From positions 2,294,001 to 2,358,000 of the forward strand of contig JAGPNK010000004.1 of NCBI GenBank assembly GCA_020746835.1: a stretch of 64,000 nt of DNA, given 5' to 3'. This DNA is from Stachybotrys elegans. Lineage: Eukaryota; Ascomycota; Sordariomycetes; Hypocreales; Stachybotryaceae. How positions within the stretch are numbered: the first letter of the stretch is position 1; each line of letters opens with the position of its first letter. Below are positions 1-12,687 of the stretch, piece by piece. Made by a program: the position numbers and the translations under genes. The notes under the pieces are model-generated. The model was not told the origin of the DNA. It made no database searches and saw only the letters and a list, made by a program, of their open reading frames with translations.

Positions 1-1997
1 GTAATCTCCGAAGCTAGCCACGGCCAGTTAATTGCCGCGAATTCATATAGAGGTCGGTCTCTTATTCTCTCAAGAATGGAAGCAACGCCTTGCTCAGTGG
101 CTTCGGGCAAATGTTCGTGGTCCTTCAATATGAGATATCGAAGGCATATGGTGGCCAAGGCTTGCTTTGCCTTCACGAGAGACACGGCATACTTCTCCAA
201 GACTGGATGACTGGAGCAGCTCTGTTCAAGAAACTCTTGCACAGTAAAATGTGCAAACTCGAAGCAGGGCCTGTACTTGGACTTTCTTACCAGGCTACTG
301 CACAAGCGGAGGATTTCTTCCTCTTCAACGATGTCGTCTTCGTAAAGTGTGACTGTGTCGTGCTGTAGCGACACTGCCTCGCAGATCCGAAGAGGGCTAA
401 GCATCCTACTATTGGGAAAAGAAAGTAGGAGGAGTGTCGTCCGGACTATCTGCTGGAACCTTTCAGGGCGGTCTTCAAGCCTTAGAAGAATGCGCTCATA
501 AACTGCGGGCAAGGTAGGAGGCAGCTTTTCCAGGGCCTCCTTACGAGCCCTATCTGTCAAAAGCTCGCACAGATAGTCAAGCTGACAGGCAACCCAGCGA
601 AACCTTAACATCGGTCAGTTTATTGTAGTGCAAAGCCTCCTTGTTCACTCAACGTACATTCCCTTAGCCCCGGTGACTAACCGGGTCGTAATGTGGTCCT
701 TAAGAGTCAAATCGCGAAGTCGTAGTTTTCTCGAGGCAATTCGTTGGTCAAGCTCTGTCAAAACATAATGTCGAATGTCTTCGGTGTGGGCCTCGATCTC
801 CACGTGCGGGAACTGTTGCAATTCTTCTCGGATGAAGACCTCATCTCGGCTAGAAAAGGCTATGCTCACGATTTCGTCTGTCTGGGAAGAGACGAACGTC
901 ATGAGACTTTGAACGGTGTCTTGAGTGTGGTCGAGACATTCATCAAGCCCATCGATAATCAGATAGACACGATTGAACAGCCCGCACATCTTATTCATTG
1001 CCTTGATCAAGCTGCTCATCGGTGGTGCAGAGGAGAGAAGACGATCGGTTTTGAGCCTGTTGTAAAAATCTTCCAGAATCTGGAAGCAATCCTCGCCTTG
1101 CATAGCCAGTTGAGAGCATAGCGATGATAGGATGGAAACAGCTTCATGTGTCCGCTCGTCTCGATAGGCGCAGAAGAAATACGCCACTGCTGTTCCAGTG
1201 GCCTGCGCATTTCGCTCCAGACACTCTTCGACAACACCGGCCGCAAGAACTGACTTGCCCGCACCGGGGATTCCACTAAACCAGATTCTAGAGCCAGGCG
1301 TATTGTACCATTTGTCGAAATCTGGCCCTTTCGTAAGCCAGAGGCCGCTCAGCGGATGTCGTAACTGTCTATTGGTCTGGTACTCGGAGTCAGGGCTGAT
1401 TTTGGAAAAGTAATCGAGGATCTTTCTCCTCCGTTCATCGAGTTCCATCTTGGTTTGCGTGTTCAGGACTTTCTGAGTGAGGCTATAGATATCATTGAGC
1501 TGCGCCTTTGTCTCATCCTGCCGTGACAGACACATTTTGAGTTTCGCCAAGGTGTCCGCGGATACTGCAAGATCAAGGGTTTGCTTATGGCGTTGTATGT
1601 CGTGGAGAAGCTCCGTGGTATCTGAGGAAGAAAATGGCCACTTCAAACGGCCTTGCACTCGGCCAAGCCTCGAGTTGGAGCTTAACTGCGCCATGGGCTT
1701 CTCCAACGCCTTTTCAAGTCGAGACAGTGTCTGTTGGCAGTCATATAGATGATCGTACTTGGCGTCCTGAGCTCTGTTTTTGCCATCGCTTTGATCTTCT
1801 TGCGAAACTTCAAGGTCGAATGTGGTGTGGGATAGCGCATGCAAAACAATGGAGAGAGATTTAGTTTCGCTTGAAAGGGCCTCTACCTCTTTCGTTGCGA
1901 CCTTCGCACGCGTGATAAAAGTCCTAGTAGAGCGATAGACAAGGTCGGCCAGGCTCACAAGCCCAGCAATGCTCGCTGATATAGAGAGAGGATCCAT
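1..1997 (-). CDS. Fungal_N-NACHT (STAND/NLR-like) protein, C-terminus beyond the left edge
   Basis: Exons 1997-658 and 603 to below 1. The 54-nt intron (657-604, GTACGT..AAG) restores the frame as G-M-F-R-W. The N-terminus (MDPLSISASIAGLVSLADLV) is the Fungal_N/Helo-like domain that heads many fungal NLRs. A NACHT module follows, with P-loop GIPGAGKS near residue 241 and Walker B-like IIDGLDECLD about 100 residues later. Exon 2 reads on as the helical region after NACHT (LPPTLPAVYERIL, FAHFTVQEFLEQ) and is open to the edge, so any ankyrin, WD or TPR repeats are not visible. Known of the family: NTP-dependent oligomerising switches in non-self recognition and programmed cell death. The ligand and effector output here cannot be inferred. 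Confidence 0.9.
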
Positions 1998-3484
1998 GAT
2001 GTGCGCATTGGCCTCAGGTAGTATTTGTTCATTCTCCTGTTGATGAAGATGAGGGGTTTCGGAGCTCAGCCTTACCTGCTCTGCTGCCTAAAGTGCAAAT
2101 ATCCAATCACGTGTGTCTCATAATGCAAGGCAATTCTGACATGTAATTTGTTGACTATCTACGTGTGACGACCACGTGATTCTTCGGGATGCATTCGAGT
2201 TTTTTGTTAGCGTTGCATATACATGAAAGACGAACATATTATTATCTGTTCAATCTGCCATTTGACGATGAAGCTTCGAAACGCAAGATGAAAACAATAG
2301 TTCGGTCGTCTGGATGAGCAACAGGGATATCACATTATTGGCACTTGGCCCTGCCTTAATATACTTTAAGTTCTCACCCTTCAAACTACAGTTAGAATGA
2401 ATGAGACGCTACTATCTTAGTCGCCGGGTTCCTTTGCTAGAGCTGCATTAAGGACCCTCTCCCGGCTTTTGCCGCTGTCACTATCTCGGCTCATGTCCGG
2501 TTCGTGCTTGACTTCACCCCACCAGTGCAGTGACCATGATGCATGAAGGCCCAGGATCAAGGGCTTTACGGGGATGCCCGGTCTCCCACGTCTGAAGGCT
2601 GTGCACATGTTGTTTGATCTCAGCAACGCGACGACTAAAACTTTGCGCATTGGTCTTTGGAGCGCCTTCATGTCACCTACCTCGCAGCTCTTTGATGCAT
2701 TAATGATCACTGAATTCCTTCAGTATTTTGCGTTTCTAGTACAATTAGAGCACTTTCCAGCCAGGCAGATCCTCTTCCATGGGCAAATTCTTCATTCAAT
2801 TTTTTTTTTACTTTCGGAAAGTTCCTTTTTGGGTCGATAAGCACTGGAAGACTACTGAGGAACTTTCCATCTGATATGATAGCATGTCTATCTTGTAGGA
2901 AAATTCATGGGACCACCAAACCTATGCTCCCTTCCCCTGATGGGCTCGAGTCTAGTTTTCTCCGTATCTAGTCCATATATGGTGATAAATTTCTGCATCC
3001 AATACTCTGTAATGCATCGGATGTAACATACTGCTGCATGTGGCGATAGGATACTACGTATGGTGTCATGACAGGGGCCCCGGAACGTCGGCACAGGCCG
3101 GTCCATTTGAGCGGTACCTTTGAAGATAACCAAAAGAGGCTAAAGAAAATCCAGAAGGTGGGTGGGCAGCCTTAGTGAGCGAGTACGGGATTTGGGTCAC
3201 ATCAAGTAAAGGAGGGCGTCTAGAACATCGGTTGCGTGCCAGATATCCGAGACACACCATGAGGGATGATTGTATGTTGGCCAACAATTTCGCTCACATA
3301 TCACACCATCGCTGCCGAGTATCCGCTGATAAGGGAGAGGGAACCAACGAATCACTGGATTTGCGCTACACAGGTCCAGAGGCTCATATGTATATAATGT
3401 TAGACCTGCGACGATCCCAGGGTACGGTACCCGTTGCCTGACTTGCTCACGTGAAGGACAGTCTTGTGCGACCTTACTCCGGAA
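1998..3484. other. Intergenic, no gene seen (1.5 kb)
   Basis: This is the 5' side of both the NACHT gene (leftward) and the OPT gene (rightward). Short open frames on both strands lack recognisable motifs or splice-consistent extensions. The right part should hold the OPT promoter; the left part should hold the NACHT promoter. Confidence 0.6.
3391..3398 (+). promoter_or_regulatory. Probable TATA box of the OPT gene
   Basis: A TATATAAT element lies about 90 bp upstream of the chosen OPT start codon (3485). Its spacing matches the TATA elements of the other genes in this window. This is positional evidence only. Confidence 0.4.
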
Positions 3485-6199
3485 ATGGCGTTCGGATCTT
3501 CTGAATCGACGGCCGCCGAACCGGCCGTCAAGGACATCACGCATGCTGCACCTACCATCTCCGTCAACGAAGATGACAGCAAGGCCCCTGAGGAGTTCAG
3601 TAAAGAAGTGTCCAGTGACGTCCAACCGGATGACAGTGACCGAGACAGCAACGAAGTCATCATTGTCACTGGCAAGGATGCAGCTGCGCATCTGCTGCCC
3701 CTTAGGGACGACGGCGATAGTGCCCTGACATTCCGCAGCATGTTCCTTGCATCAATCCTGTCATGCTTCCAATGTGTCATGTATCAGATTTACCAGGTAA
3801 GACAAAATGATCAGCCCTTTACGGGCTATTGTCGAGACACCACTAAACTGACTTAAACAGTTCAAACCGACCCTCATCACGATCCAGGGAACCTTCATTG
3901 TCCTTATCTCCTACTTTGCAGGAAACGCCTGGGCAAATGTTCTTCCCCGCGGCGACAAACTGGAAGCGAAATGGAGAGCCAAGGGGAACCAAGGTCAACT
4001 GCCGCTATACATCAGGATCGCCTTGTTCGTCAACCCAGGGCCTTGGGGACTGAAGGAACATTCAATCTGCTCCATCACCGCAACGTCAGCGTCCAACGCG
4101 GCTGCCAGCATCCAGGTGTTTGCGGCGCAAGATCTTTTCTACAATCTTCCCCTCAGCGCAACCACGGTTATCCTGACGGTCATCTCCATCGGATTGTTTG
4201 GATATGGGCTGTGCGGCCTGCTGCGACCAATTTGCGTATGGCATGTCGACGCTGTGTACTGGAGCACTCTTCCCACCGTCAAAACCCTCGAGGGTCTCCA
4301 CTGGCAAGAGGTCAAGGATTCCAAGCCACTCAGGTACTTCTGGTACAGCTTCGGTGGTATGTCGTTTTATGAGTTGCTCCCGGCCTACATCTGGCCTTGG
4401 CTCAACTCAGTTTCGATCCCAGTAAGTCACTCTGCCCTTGAATCCGACAAATGCTGACAATAGGAACCAAGTGTCTCGCAGCAATGAAAGCCACGGGGAA
4501 CAAAGCCTCAATTTTGACCAACCTCTTTGGAGGAGCGACCAACAATGAAGGATTGGGACTTTTTACTCTTTCTTTCGACTGGCAATATGTAAGACTCTGT
4601 CCCCAAACTATGAAGCAAATCGTGTCTGACTCCAAAAGATTACTTCGTTCAACACCTCTCTTCCACTCGTGCTGCAAATGCATACAGCAATTGGTTATTT
4701 CGTTTGCTTCATATGCATGCTTGCGATTTACTATGGTAATGGTTGGGGAGCGAGCTCACTTCCGTTCATGTCTACAAGGCTCCTGATGGAGAACGGTACC
4801 AGGTATCCTGTGGCAGAAGTTTTTGAGGGAGGCATCCTGAACGAAGACCGCCTTTTGGAGGTTGGGATACCCAGACTCACCGGGACCTTCGCGTTTGCCC
4901 TCTTCATGGCCAATGCCGCTGTAAGTCTCCTGTCATTTTGTATCGGCGCAGGAAATCGACAAAGGCTAATCATTTATTTAGATTGGTGCTCTGGTGCTCC
5001 ATGTCTTCCTCTTCTGGGGTGGCGACATCCTGAAGACATATAAGAGTGCGAAAGCGGGCAAATTTGACGACCGGCACCATGCCTACATGGCTGCCAACTA
5101 CAAAGAAGTGCCGTGGTGGTGGTACATTGTTGTGCTCATTCTTAGCTTCGTCCTTGGTCTGATTGTTGTGACGACACAAAACGTGACGATCCCGGCCTGG
5201 GCTTATGTCGTCGCTATTCTGGCTGGATCGTTTGTTGCACCTTTGGTATGCAATCAAACAATCTATCGTATATATTTAACTAACCCTTTCAAAGAGCACA
5301 ATTCTTTACTCTCGTTTCGGTAACGGAATCGCCACCAACAACTTGTTCAAAATGTTGGCAGGTCTCGCTCTTCCTGGTCGACCTATTGGCAACATGTACT
5401 TTGCTGCTTGGTCGCATAACGTTGTCAACAACACCGTTAATCTATCGAACGACCTCAAGATGGGAGAGTATCGTAAGTGCACTGCCAGACATTTACCAAA
5501 GGAGTGACTAACTTTCTCAGTGAAAATCGCCCCCCGTGTCATGTTTTTGACTCAGATTTGGGGCACCATTCTTGGCGGCTTCATCAGCTACGCGGTCATG
5601 ATCTCCATTGTGACTGGCAATAGAGAGCTGCTCGCGGAGGGTAACGGCAACACATCGTGGAGCGGTGCTACGATTCAATCGTATAACACCAATGCCATCT
5701 CATGGGCTCTAGCTTCCCACCTGTACAAGACGGGAGCTCGATATGCGATGGTGCCTCTTGGTCTAGCGGTAGGAGCAGGAGCAGTCATCATCCACCGCAT
5801 TATTTACAAGGTACGTCTCTCCTGTGGTATCTGGATCCGGGCCTAACAGTCTACTTAAAGTTTGTACCCAAAATCCGAGGCTTTGATCTATCCGACATCA
5901 ACATGCCGCAATTCATCCAGTATGCTGGTTATATTCCATACAACCAGAGCCAGACTTGCGTCATCTTCAGTCAGCTTCTGGCCGGATTCTATGTCCAGTA
6001 TTATCTGCGCAACTACCGCCCAAGGATCTTCAAGGACTACTCATACTTGATTACCGGCGCGTTTGACGGTGCAAGTCTGACTGTCTTGTTCATTCTGTCC
6101 TTTGCGGTTTTTGGAGCTGGCGGTCCTTCGCGGCCTTTCCCAACTTGGTGGGGCAACAACGCTGATGGAAACTATGACCTTTGCCCTGTACCTGAGTAG
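3485..6199 (+). CDS. OPT-family oligopeptide transporter
   Basis: Eight exons: 3485-3796, 3861-4421, 4472-4588, 4639-4920, 4982-5245, 5295-5472, 5521-5810, 5861-6199. All junctions keep one frame and give 780 residues, normal for a fungal OPT. The hallmark NPGPWGLKEHSI is near residue 162, followed by many hydrophobic segments and family-typical stretches such as PWLNSVSI, GGATNNEGLGL and AWGASSLPFMS. Role: proton-coupled uptake of small peptides, or of metal or siderophore conjugates in some members, at the plasma or vacuolar membrane. Intron 2 must end at ACCAAG (4471), because the nearer AATAG (4463) gives a stop. The N-terminal 90 residues are acidic and cytosolic-looking. The ATG at 3485 is the first in frame. 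The substrate is unknown. Confidence 0.93.
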
Positions 6200-6575
6200 A
6201 CGAAGACACTATTCAACTTGCGTTCGGGTGACCAGGTGGGGGACTATGGGCTGGATAGGCGGACTGTGCCTTTTGAGGCAGGCAACCAAGAATCTACATC
6301 ACTAGTCAATTGAACACTCCTGTATTATGCTTCATTCGTGGGAATCATATGCCATGTTCATTTGTAGGTTTGATGAAGGCCCAGCGCAGAAGTATCAACT
6401 TTGATGAATTACTATCTAGAGACTATCCAGTCAGTCGTCTATTTCTCAGCGCAGCAAAGTCTATGTGACCACTCCACTACACGCTTCGTTCTTCTCAAAT
6501 GTATCTATTGCTATATATCTACCAAGAGATTTATGCTATGGCTCGGCTCGTATGACCCAGTGACTTCGCCTGTCT
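6200..6575. other. Convergent 3' intergenic
   Basis: This stretch separates the stop codons of the OPT gene (rightward) and the monooxygenase (leftward). It holds both 3' UTRs; no gene or repeat is seen. Confidence 0.6.
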
Positions 6576-8478
6576 TCAAGGAATGCTCCACCACTTTTCG
6601 TGAATGTCCTTAAGGTCAACCTTGTCAGGTTGCTGCAGATAAGACGTCATATCTGCCGAGGGGTCTTGTTCCTTCCTTGTCCAACCGTTTCCAAAATACC
6701 AATGGAATCGGTTGCTGGTGTTGGAAAGATATTGGTACTCAAAATCCTCCCACCTCGGTTCCCTCCGCACAATCGTCAAGTGCGTGGCGCTTCCGGGCCA
6801 AACGCCATGTATACGCCCACCAGGCTGTCCGCCGTTGTACCAAGAACTGCAATTCTCTGAGAGGGTACTGGCGGCGAAGAAGGCATCCGCATATTCGACA
6901 AAATCATCGGCCGCTCTCTCTGACGCAGTGATGGACTTTATTCCTTCTCTCGAAACCTTGCGCAGGATCTTGGCGAAATACGCCAGCTGCGTTTCGGCTG
7001 CATGCGGCACTGTTCCAGACGGACCGGTTCCGTGGGGTCCTGCAACGAAGAAGAGATTTGGAAATCCAGGCGTAGCGACGCCGAAGTAACTGTACGGGAA
7101 TCCGTAACCCGCTTCTTTGCCCCAAACGCTGGCGAGGTCTGTACCGTTGGCCCTGATGGCGAAGGGTGGGATCATGTCCCTATTCGCCCCTGTGGCGCAA
7201 AAGATGGCATCGACATCCCTTTGGACCCCGTCTTCTGTTTCTATCCCCGTAGAGGTAAATCGAGCAATGGGAGTAGTGATGTAATCCACGTTGTCTTCCG
7301 CTATTGCCTCCAAATAGCCAGGCCCAGGTGTCAGTCGACGACAATTGGGAGAGAAGTCTGGGACAATGTGATCGAGAAGCTCGGGCTTTTTGGCAAGCCG
7401 AGTCTTCATGATTTCCGTGAACTGAGCTCTCAGCTCCTTGCTCGCTTCTGAATCGCGAATGAAGCCGTCGAATCCTCTCCAATACTTGTCCTCCAGCTTC
7501 TTTCGGAAATCCAGGTATGTTTCGGGGTCGGTGAAGGAAGACCTTTGATCAGAGGAGATTGGCTGAGGCTCCAGCGTTCTGTCATCCCCGGCCCATGAGT
7601 TCGCGATCCATGTCTTGCCACGAGCGTAATGGTCCATATGGCCTACCACTTTCTGGAGGTTGGCGACAAGCTGGATGCCGCTGGCACCGTTTCCAATGAC
7701 AGCAGCCTTCTTGTCCTTGAGATCAACCGTCGGGTCCCACTGTGAGGCATGTCTGATGATTCCCTTGAAGTCGTTTATTCCGGGATATTTCGGCAATTGC
7801 CAAGCGTTGAATCTTCCAATGGCAGTCAAGACTATATCTGCCTTTTCCGACACAGCTGCAGCTTCCTGAGCATCGTTGCCCCCTTTTTTTATGCTGAGAA
7901 GCCACGAAGATTCTTCCGCATTCCAGTCGATGCTCTCAACCTTGTGCTGAAACTTTGCATACTGGTAGACGTTGTACTTTCGTGCTACACTTTGCCAGTA
8001 CTGTCGGATCTCTTGTCCAGGAGCAAACTGATCGGCCCAGTCAATGTTGGGCGCAAAGGTCGACTGATACACATGTGACGGAATGTCGCAGCGGACCCCT
8101 GGGTAAACGTTTTCGAGCCACGTCCCTCCCTGGAACTATTAGCATTGTCTTCAGGGTGATTGAACAAATACTTACAAAATCTTCATTCTTCTCATATATG
8201 CTCAAGATAATTCCCGGCACTTTTTGCGGCAGCAGAATCCCCGCCAAGATGCCCGTTAATCCGCCTCCAATTACAGCCACGCGCAGTGGTCGTGGTTCAT
8301 CGATATATCTGTCAATCAGAGACAGGCGAGGGCTTGCGTATGGTTTCTCGTCCTGCCTCCAATTCCGACTTTTTGTTCCATTGGTGTATGGTGGTGCACT
8401 TTCTGGCGCGTGATTGATGCCAGAATCGGCAATGACGCCGTTATTCTGAAGAGTCGAATGAGGCAATTGACTCATCAT
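6576..8478 (-). CDS. Flavin-containing (Baeyer-Villiger type) monooxygenase
   Basis: Exons 8478-8176 and 8129-6576; the 46-nt intron joins ..NEDF to GGTWLENVYPG. Product 618 residues. It has two Rossmann dinucleotide sites: GGGLTG at residues 71-76 for FAD and GNGASG near 247 for NADPH. Between them, FKGIIRHASQWD near 222 matches the Baeyer-Villiger fingerprint FxGxxxHxxxW(P/D). Family role: NADPH- and FAD-dependent insertion of oxygen next to a ketone, or N/S-oxidation. The first 60 residues are a loose extension without signal peptide, so the enzyme is probably cytosolic. It is divergent from the UNC93-type gene across a duplicated promoter region and belongs to a group with an MDR reductase and a second flavin oxygenase. 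The substrate is unknown. Confidence 0.92.
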
Positions 8479-8633
8479 GCAGTCTGGCTTTGCAACGGAA
8501 ATTCGATTTTCCCTCGAGTCTTGGAAGGCACTAGATGATAACAGGGAGTTAGGTGCTTTGAGGAACCTTGTAGTGCTGCATTAATAACGTCTCGCCTAAG
8601 TTGGAGTTCGTTTGCATATCACGCAACACCCCC

Positions 8634-8935
8634 GCGCCATCACACCATACTGTTGTCCCCTTGCAGATAGCAACTGCCTTGATAACAAACAATTGCGTGC
8701 TCAAGCAACCGGGATTGGAGATACAGAAGGGGTTCTGGAACGGCATCTTGTGGATATTGTGGCATTGTTGCCCTTTCCGTTTATGTCCCAGCGCCATCAC
8801 CTCATGCCGTTGTCGCTGCGTTGATACAGCTGCCGTGATAACGAACAATGGCGTGCTCGAGCCAAGAAATTTGGAGATACAGATTCGGTTCTGGATCGGC
8901 TTGTGATGGGTTACTGCTGTTTCCATTTATGTATC
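8634..8935. repeat. Diverged 157-bp tandem duplication in a bidirectional promoter
   Basis: Unit 1 starts at 8634 and unit 2 at 8791. Both begin gcgccatcac and share, in order, a gataacNaacaat block, a gcgtgctc block, a ttggagatacag block, ggttctgga and a terminal tttatgt. The 563-bp space between the divergent monooxygenase and UNC93-type genes (8479-9041) holds no gene. The duplication therefore probably doubles regulatory sequence. Confidence 0.75.
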
Positions 8936-9041
8936 ATTGGGTCGTATCAAATGTCAAAGTGTTCACACCTGCATTGCATACAGCTCTGAGATCTTCTTCA
9001 CTTGCATTAACCAATCAATTCTGTTTCCCTCCAGCCTAAAC

Positions 9042-10712
9042 ATGGGTTCTCCTAGTGTGGCCTCTCAAGAGGGCGAAGCAAGTTTGCAAGACCGACAGCA
9101 TCCAGGTACATTCGTGTTGCCAAGGGGCATTTCTGTAGCTAACGCGCAGCCAAGTCCGATGGCACAGGTCAACATTTTATAATATGACTATTTTAGGACT
9201 CTGCAATCTTGCAGCGCCAGGCATCTGGGGTGCCATGAATTCATTGGGCGCCGGTGGTGCTCAGGAACCTTACCTTGTGAACACCGCCAATGCCTTGACT
9301 TTTTGTCTGATGGTGGTGAGCTCTTGGTGTACCAGCGGATTAGTGCGTTATATTGGTATCAAGGGTGCCCTGATCTTTGGAACGTGCGTTAGCCAGAGAT
9401 CCTTGTTCTTGATATTGTCGATGCATCATACTGACAGTAGGTCTAGGCTCGGATATGCACCGTTCGCGGCTGGTTTATACACAAACAACCGATTCGGGAT
9501 AGAATGGCTCGTTATTCTGGGTGCCGCATTGTGTGGAATCTCAGCTGGTGTCTTCTGGACAGCTGAGGCGTCAATTGCCATTGCATACCCAGAACCTTGG
9601 AATCGCGGGAAAGCGTTAGGTTATTGGCTTACATACCGACTGACTGGCCAAATCCTCGGTGGAGCAATTAACCTTGGCCTCAACGCAGATCGAAATGAAG
9701 CAGGGCAAGTTTCTTACACAGTGTTTCTTGTATTCATTGCTCTACAGGCTGCAGCACCGTTCACTGCGTTGCTCTTGAACTCTCCGGATAAGGTTGAGCG
9801 CCAGGACGGCAAGAAGGTGAATCTTCACATCTCGAACAACCCCTGGTTCGAGATCAAGAAAACCACGCAGCTTTTTCTCAGCCCCAAGTTTCTGCTGATA
9901 GTCTTGTATATCGGACAATCTGTTTTTGCTGAAGCTGTTTTCTTTACCTACCTATCACGTACGTTCAGAACCCACGATTTCGAATCCAGAAGGTCCTAAC
10001 TTTTGATAGTGTGGTTTACAGTACGGTCCCGCGCTCTCGGTTCCTTTCTTTCTGGCATCGTTGCCGTCATCGGGGGTAATTTGCTTGGGGTACGATCTCC
10101 TTACTCTCATACAAGTCTGTTGTTGGTCTGACGCTTCTAGTACTGGCTTGATCGAACATCCATTTCCTTGAAACTTAGGGCGAGGGGAGCTTTCTGGCTC
10201 CTGGTTACCTTGCAAGGTGCTTGGTGGATTTGGGCGACTATTTTGGTCACCCGCTTCAACCACACTGAGCCAACTTATGACTGGTCTAGTCAAGGCTTTG
10301 GCGCGGCCTTTGCTGTATTTGTGTTTCTGAATTTTGGGTTTCAGATGAACTACCTGTTCCTGTAAGCTGCTTATTTCTTTTCCACAAAATCGTGAGCTGA
10401 CACCATGCCTTTAGGTATTTCATCATACACAATCTGGCTGGGGATGATACCGAAATTGTGCGATATGCCGCCCTACTTCGTGGCACCGAGTCAGCGTGGC
10501 AAGCTATCAGTTACGGCACTTCTTCCATTCCTATAATGGCACGTGTAGGTGGCGTCTACTTTAACTTTGCTCTTTGGGCTTCCTCAATTGTGCCAGCATG
10601 GTTGGTCCTCCGACACTTCGGCAGTGTCGCGGAGGACCAAGAGACGCTTCATCAAAGTTCGGACCTTGATGGGGACAAGGCGGCTACACCCAACGAACCT
10701 GTTACCCAATGA
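9042..10712 (+). CDS. UNC93-type major facilitator superfamily membrane protein
   Basis: Six exons: 9042-9105, 9155-9383, 9447-9958, 10010-10089, 10141-10361, 10415-10712; 467 residues. Exon 2 must start at 9155 (VRWHRSTFYNMTILGL), which gives a full first helix. Intron 1 carries a GCTAAC branch point. Diagnostic stretches are NLAAPGIWGAMNSLGAGGAQ and EPYLVNTANAL near the N-terminus and YAALLRGTESAWQA near the C-terminus. Many hydrophobic helices are predicted, and the tail is hydrophilic. Known: fungal UNC93-like (DUF895) proteins are MFS relatives of mostly unassigned transport function. The gene is divergent from the BVMO-type gene, so a linked import or export role is plausible but unproven. 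Confidence 0.9.
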
Positions 10713-11219
10713 CTTGGATGTTAAGGAATGGCGGCACAGTCTACGGCAACGAGAAGGATAGATGCCCAGTCACATTTGGGGATTTGGCAATACACTAGAC
10801 AACCTTTGTGAGACTTAGAGAGCATATACTCCGCCTGTTCACATCATTATTCTGGCTCAGGCCACTGCGTGAAATCAGCGGCGGTTTAGCAATCCCTTTA
10901 TTATCTACCTCTGTTCTGGTCCTTGCATAATAGGATGCCATCACTATTTATATGACAATGTAAGAAATCGCGATCCTTAGCCGTGATGGGATAGAGATCA
11001 GCAAGTTCGCGGAGACACCCTATGGTGATGTTAAATAGTTCACAACTGTTAGGGGAAAGCAGGTAGGAGTAGCATGTCCGTGACAAGACCAAGTAGAGCG
11101 CGGCCTTATAAATGAGGTTGAAAAAGGCGTAGGAGGATAGGCAATTCAATAATACAAGCCCGCTCTATTGTTCCTTTCCATCTCACACAATTGGTCTACC
11201 ATACGTCGGCCAATTTACT
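10713..11219. other. Convergent 3' intergenic
   Basis: This lies between the stop codons of the UNC93-type gene and the MDR reductase. No gene or repeat is recognised. Confidence 0.6.
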
Positions 11220-12687
11220 CTAATCCTTGACATCTTTGAGCTTTACAATCAATTTTCCACCGCTGATCTCTCCAACCCGCATACGATCTAACCCCTTGTT
11301 TATGCTTCCCAAGTCATTCTCTACATCAAGAACCTTGGGATGGGTGATAATACGATCTTCCAGAAGCCTACTTAGCCATGTGGCTAGCGGGCGACCGATC
11401 TCTGGCACCTCGTGAAACAACTTAATCGGCATAGAATGTATCTTTATGCCAGGCAGTGGGATTTTCGGTATACCAGCCAGGCCGACGATATGGGCCAATG
11501 ATTTGTTCCGACTCCCTTCAACAGGCTCGTAAGGCTGTACGCCTGGGTCGATTGGAGACTGTTCGATATGCGCCTCATCTGCGAAAGCCTCCATTAAAAG
11601 TGTTGCTGTGTCTTTTCCGCGTGTGTCCACGCCATACCGTGCTTGACCTTTGGTATAAGCTCGAATAATCTGGACTGCTCGTTGTGGATCATGACTGTCA
11701 ATGATAACGTCAGGCTTTACTGCGTTATCGGTAGAAAGACGCAAGCCATGTTTGGCTTTGTCGACTACGACTATAACCCTCATGCCCGCGAGCTTAGCAA
11801 GCTGAATTATGATATGTGCGGAAGAAGCAGAGCCTGAACTGGGAGTCAATCGGTGCCATGGTAGGAGGAAATATTAAGGTTGAACTTACCTCCCCAAACC
11901 ACCAGCCAATCTCCGACGGTGGGTCGTTCATGATCTTGAATTCCGTGGAGAGATTCTTCCCTGACATCTTCAGGAATGAGGGATTGTTTTAAGTCTCTGG
12001 TGATGCGGAGGATGTCTTGGCCGTGTGCAATGCGTGAAAAGTCGACACCAAGACATATACCCAGCGTCATCGCTGCTGTGATGAAGGCAACGCCGATAGT
12101 AGAGCCTTGCTCGTACGATAGCCCATGAGGGAGTCGAACGAGATTGTATTCGACAGCAACAACGTACTCTTGATAAGCACCTTTGCGGAGATCCCTGTAG
12201 TCTGTCGAAATAGCAATGACCTATCAGGCGACACATTAGCCAGTGAAGAGGCTGTTGCATGCATGGCTTGAGTTCTCACTCTGTCTCCAACTTTCCACGC
12301 GGACTTTTCTCCTGAAACTGCCGCAACGAGGCCTGAGAGCTCTCGCCCGGCAATATATGGCAGCTCGGGTATCCCGAAATTAAAATCCCTGGAACCACTC
12401 AGTCTTGGCCATGAGACATATTCACAAATACCTTACGGTCCTCTCCAATCAATCGGGTTCAGCCCAATCGCTTTTGTCCGTATCAGAACTTCATCTTCTC
12501 CCTGAAGTTTCGGTACCGGATAATCCGGAACCAACTCGTAGGCTTGTCGTGGACCGCGGAGAAGAAGCGCCCTTTGCACATCCGGTACGTGTGAAACTGC
12601 GAGTTCTTCTTTGTCCAAAGACTCTGATAGCCTCTTGCTTCTGGACATGTTCCGACGAAGTCGACTTGGCAGACACCAGCTCATCAT
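11220..12687 (-). CDS. MDR-superfamily (GroES-like) alcohol dehydrogenase / enoyl reductase
   Basis: Exons 12687-12437, 12388-12280, 12220-11890, 11833-11220; 434 residues from the ATG at 12687. An alternative ATG at 12648 gives 421. The GroES-like half contains EVLIRTKAIGLNPIDW, ELPYIAGRELSG and AWKVGDRV. The cofactor half has WGGSASSAHIIIQLAKLAG. No structural-zinc cysteine lobe is seen, so it resembles the zinc-independent quinone/enoyl-reductase branch of MDR. Intron 3 must end at TTCAG (11834) to give WGGSASS; the nearer CCCAG breaks the motif. Expected role: NADPH-dependent reduction of an activated C=C or carbonyl. It is divergent from the NtaA-type oxygenase across 531 bp, suggesting shared control. 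The start codon is the weakest part of the model. Confidence 0.85.

Noticed and set aside
2574..2840. 88-residue plus-strand frame in the 2.0-3.5 kb gap
   Set aside because: No motif, no promoter signal and no plausible intron extension; it overlaps an equally weak minus-strand frame.
9106..9183. Apparent frameshift between the two UNC93-type frames near a tandem attttat motif
   Set aside because: A standard intron at 9106-9154 with a GCTAAC branch point joins the frames and supplies VRWHRSTFYN, so no mutation is needed.
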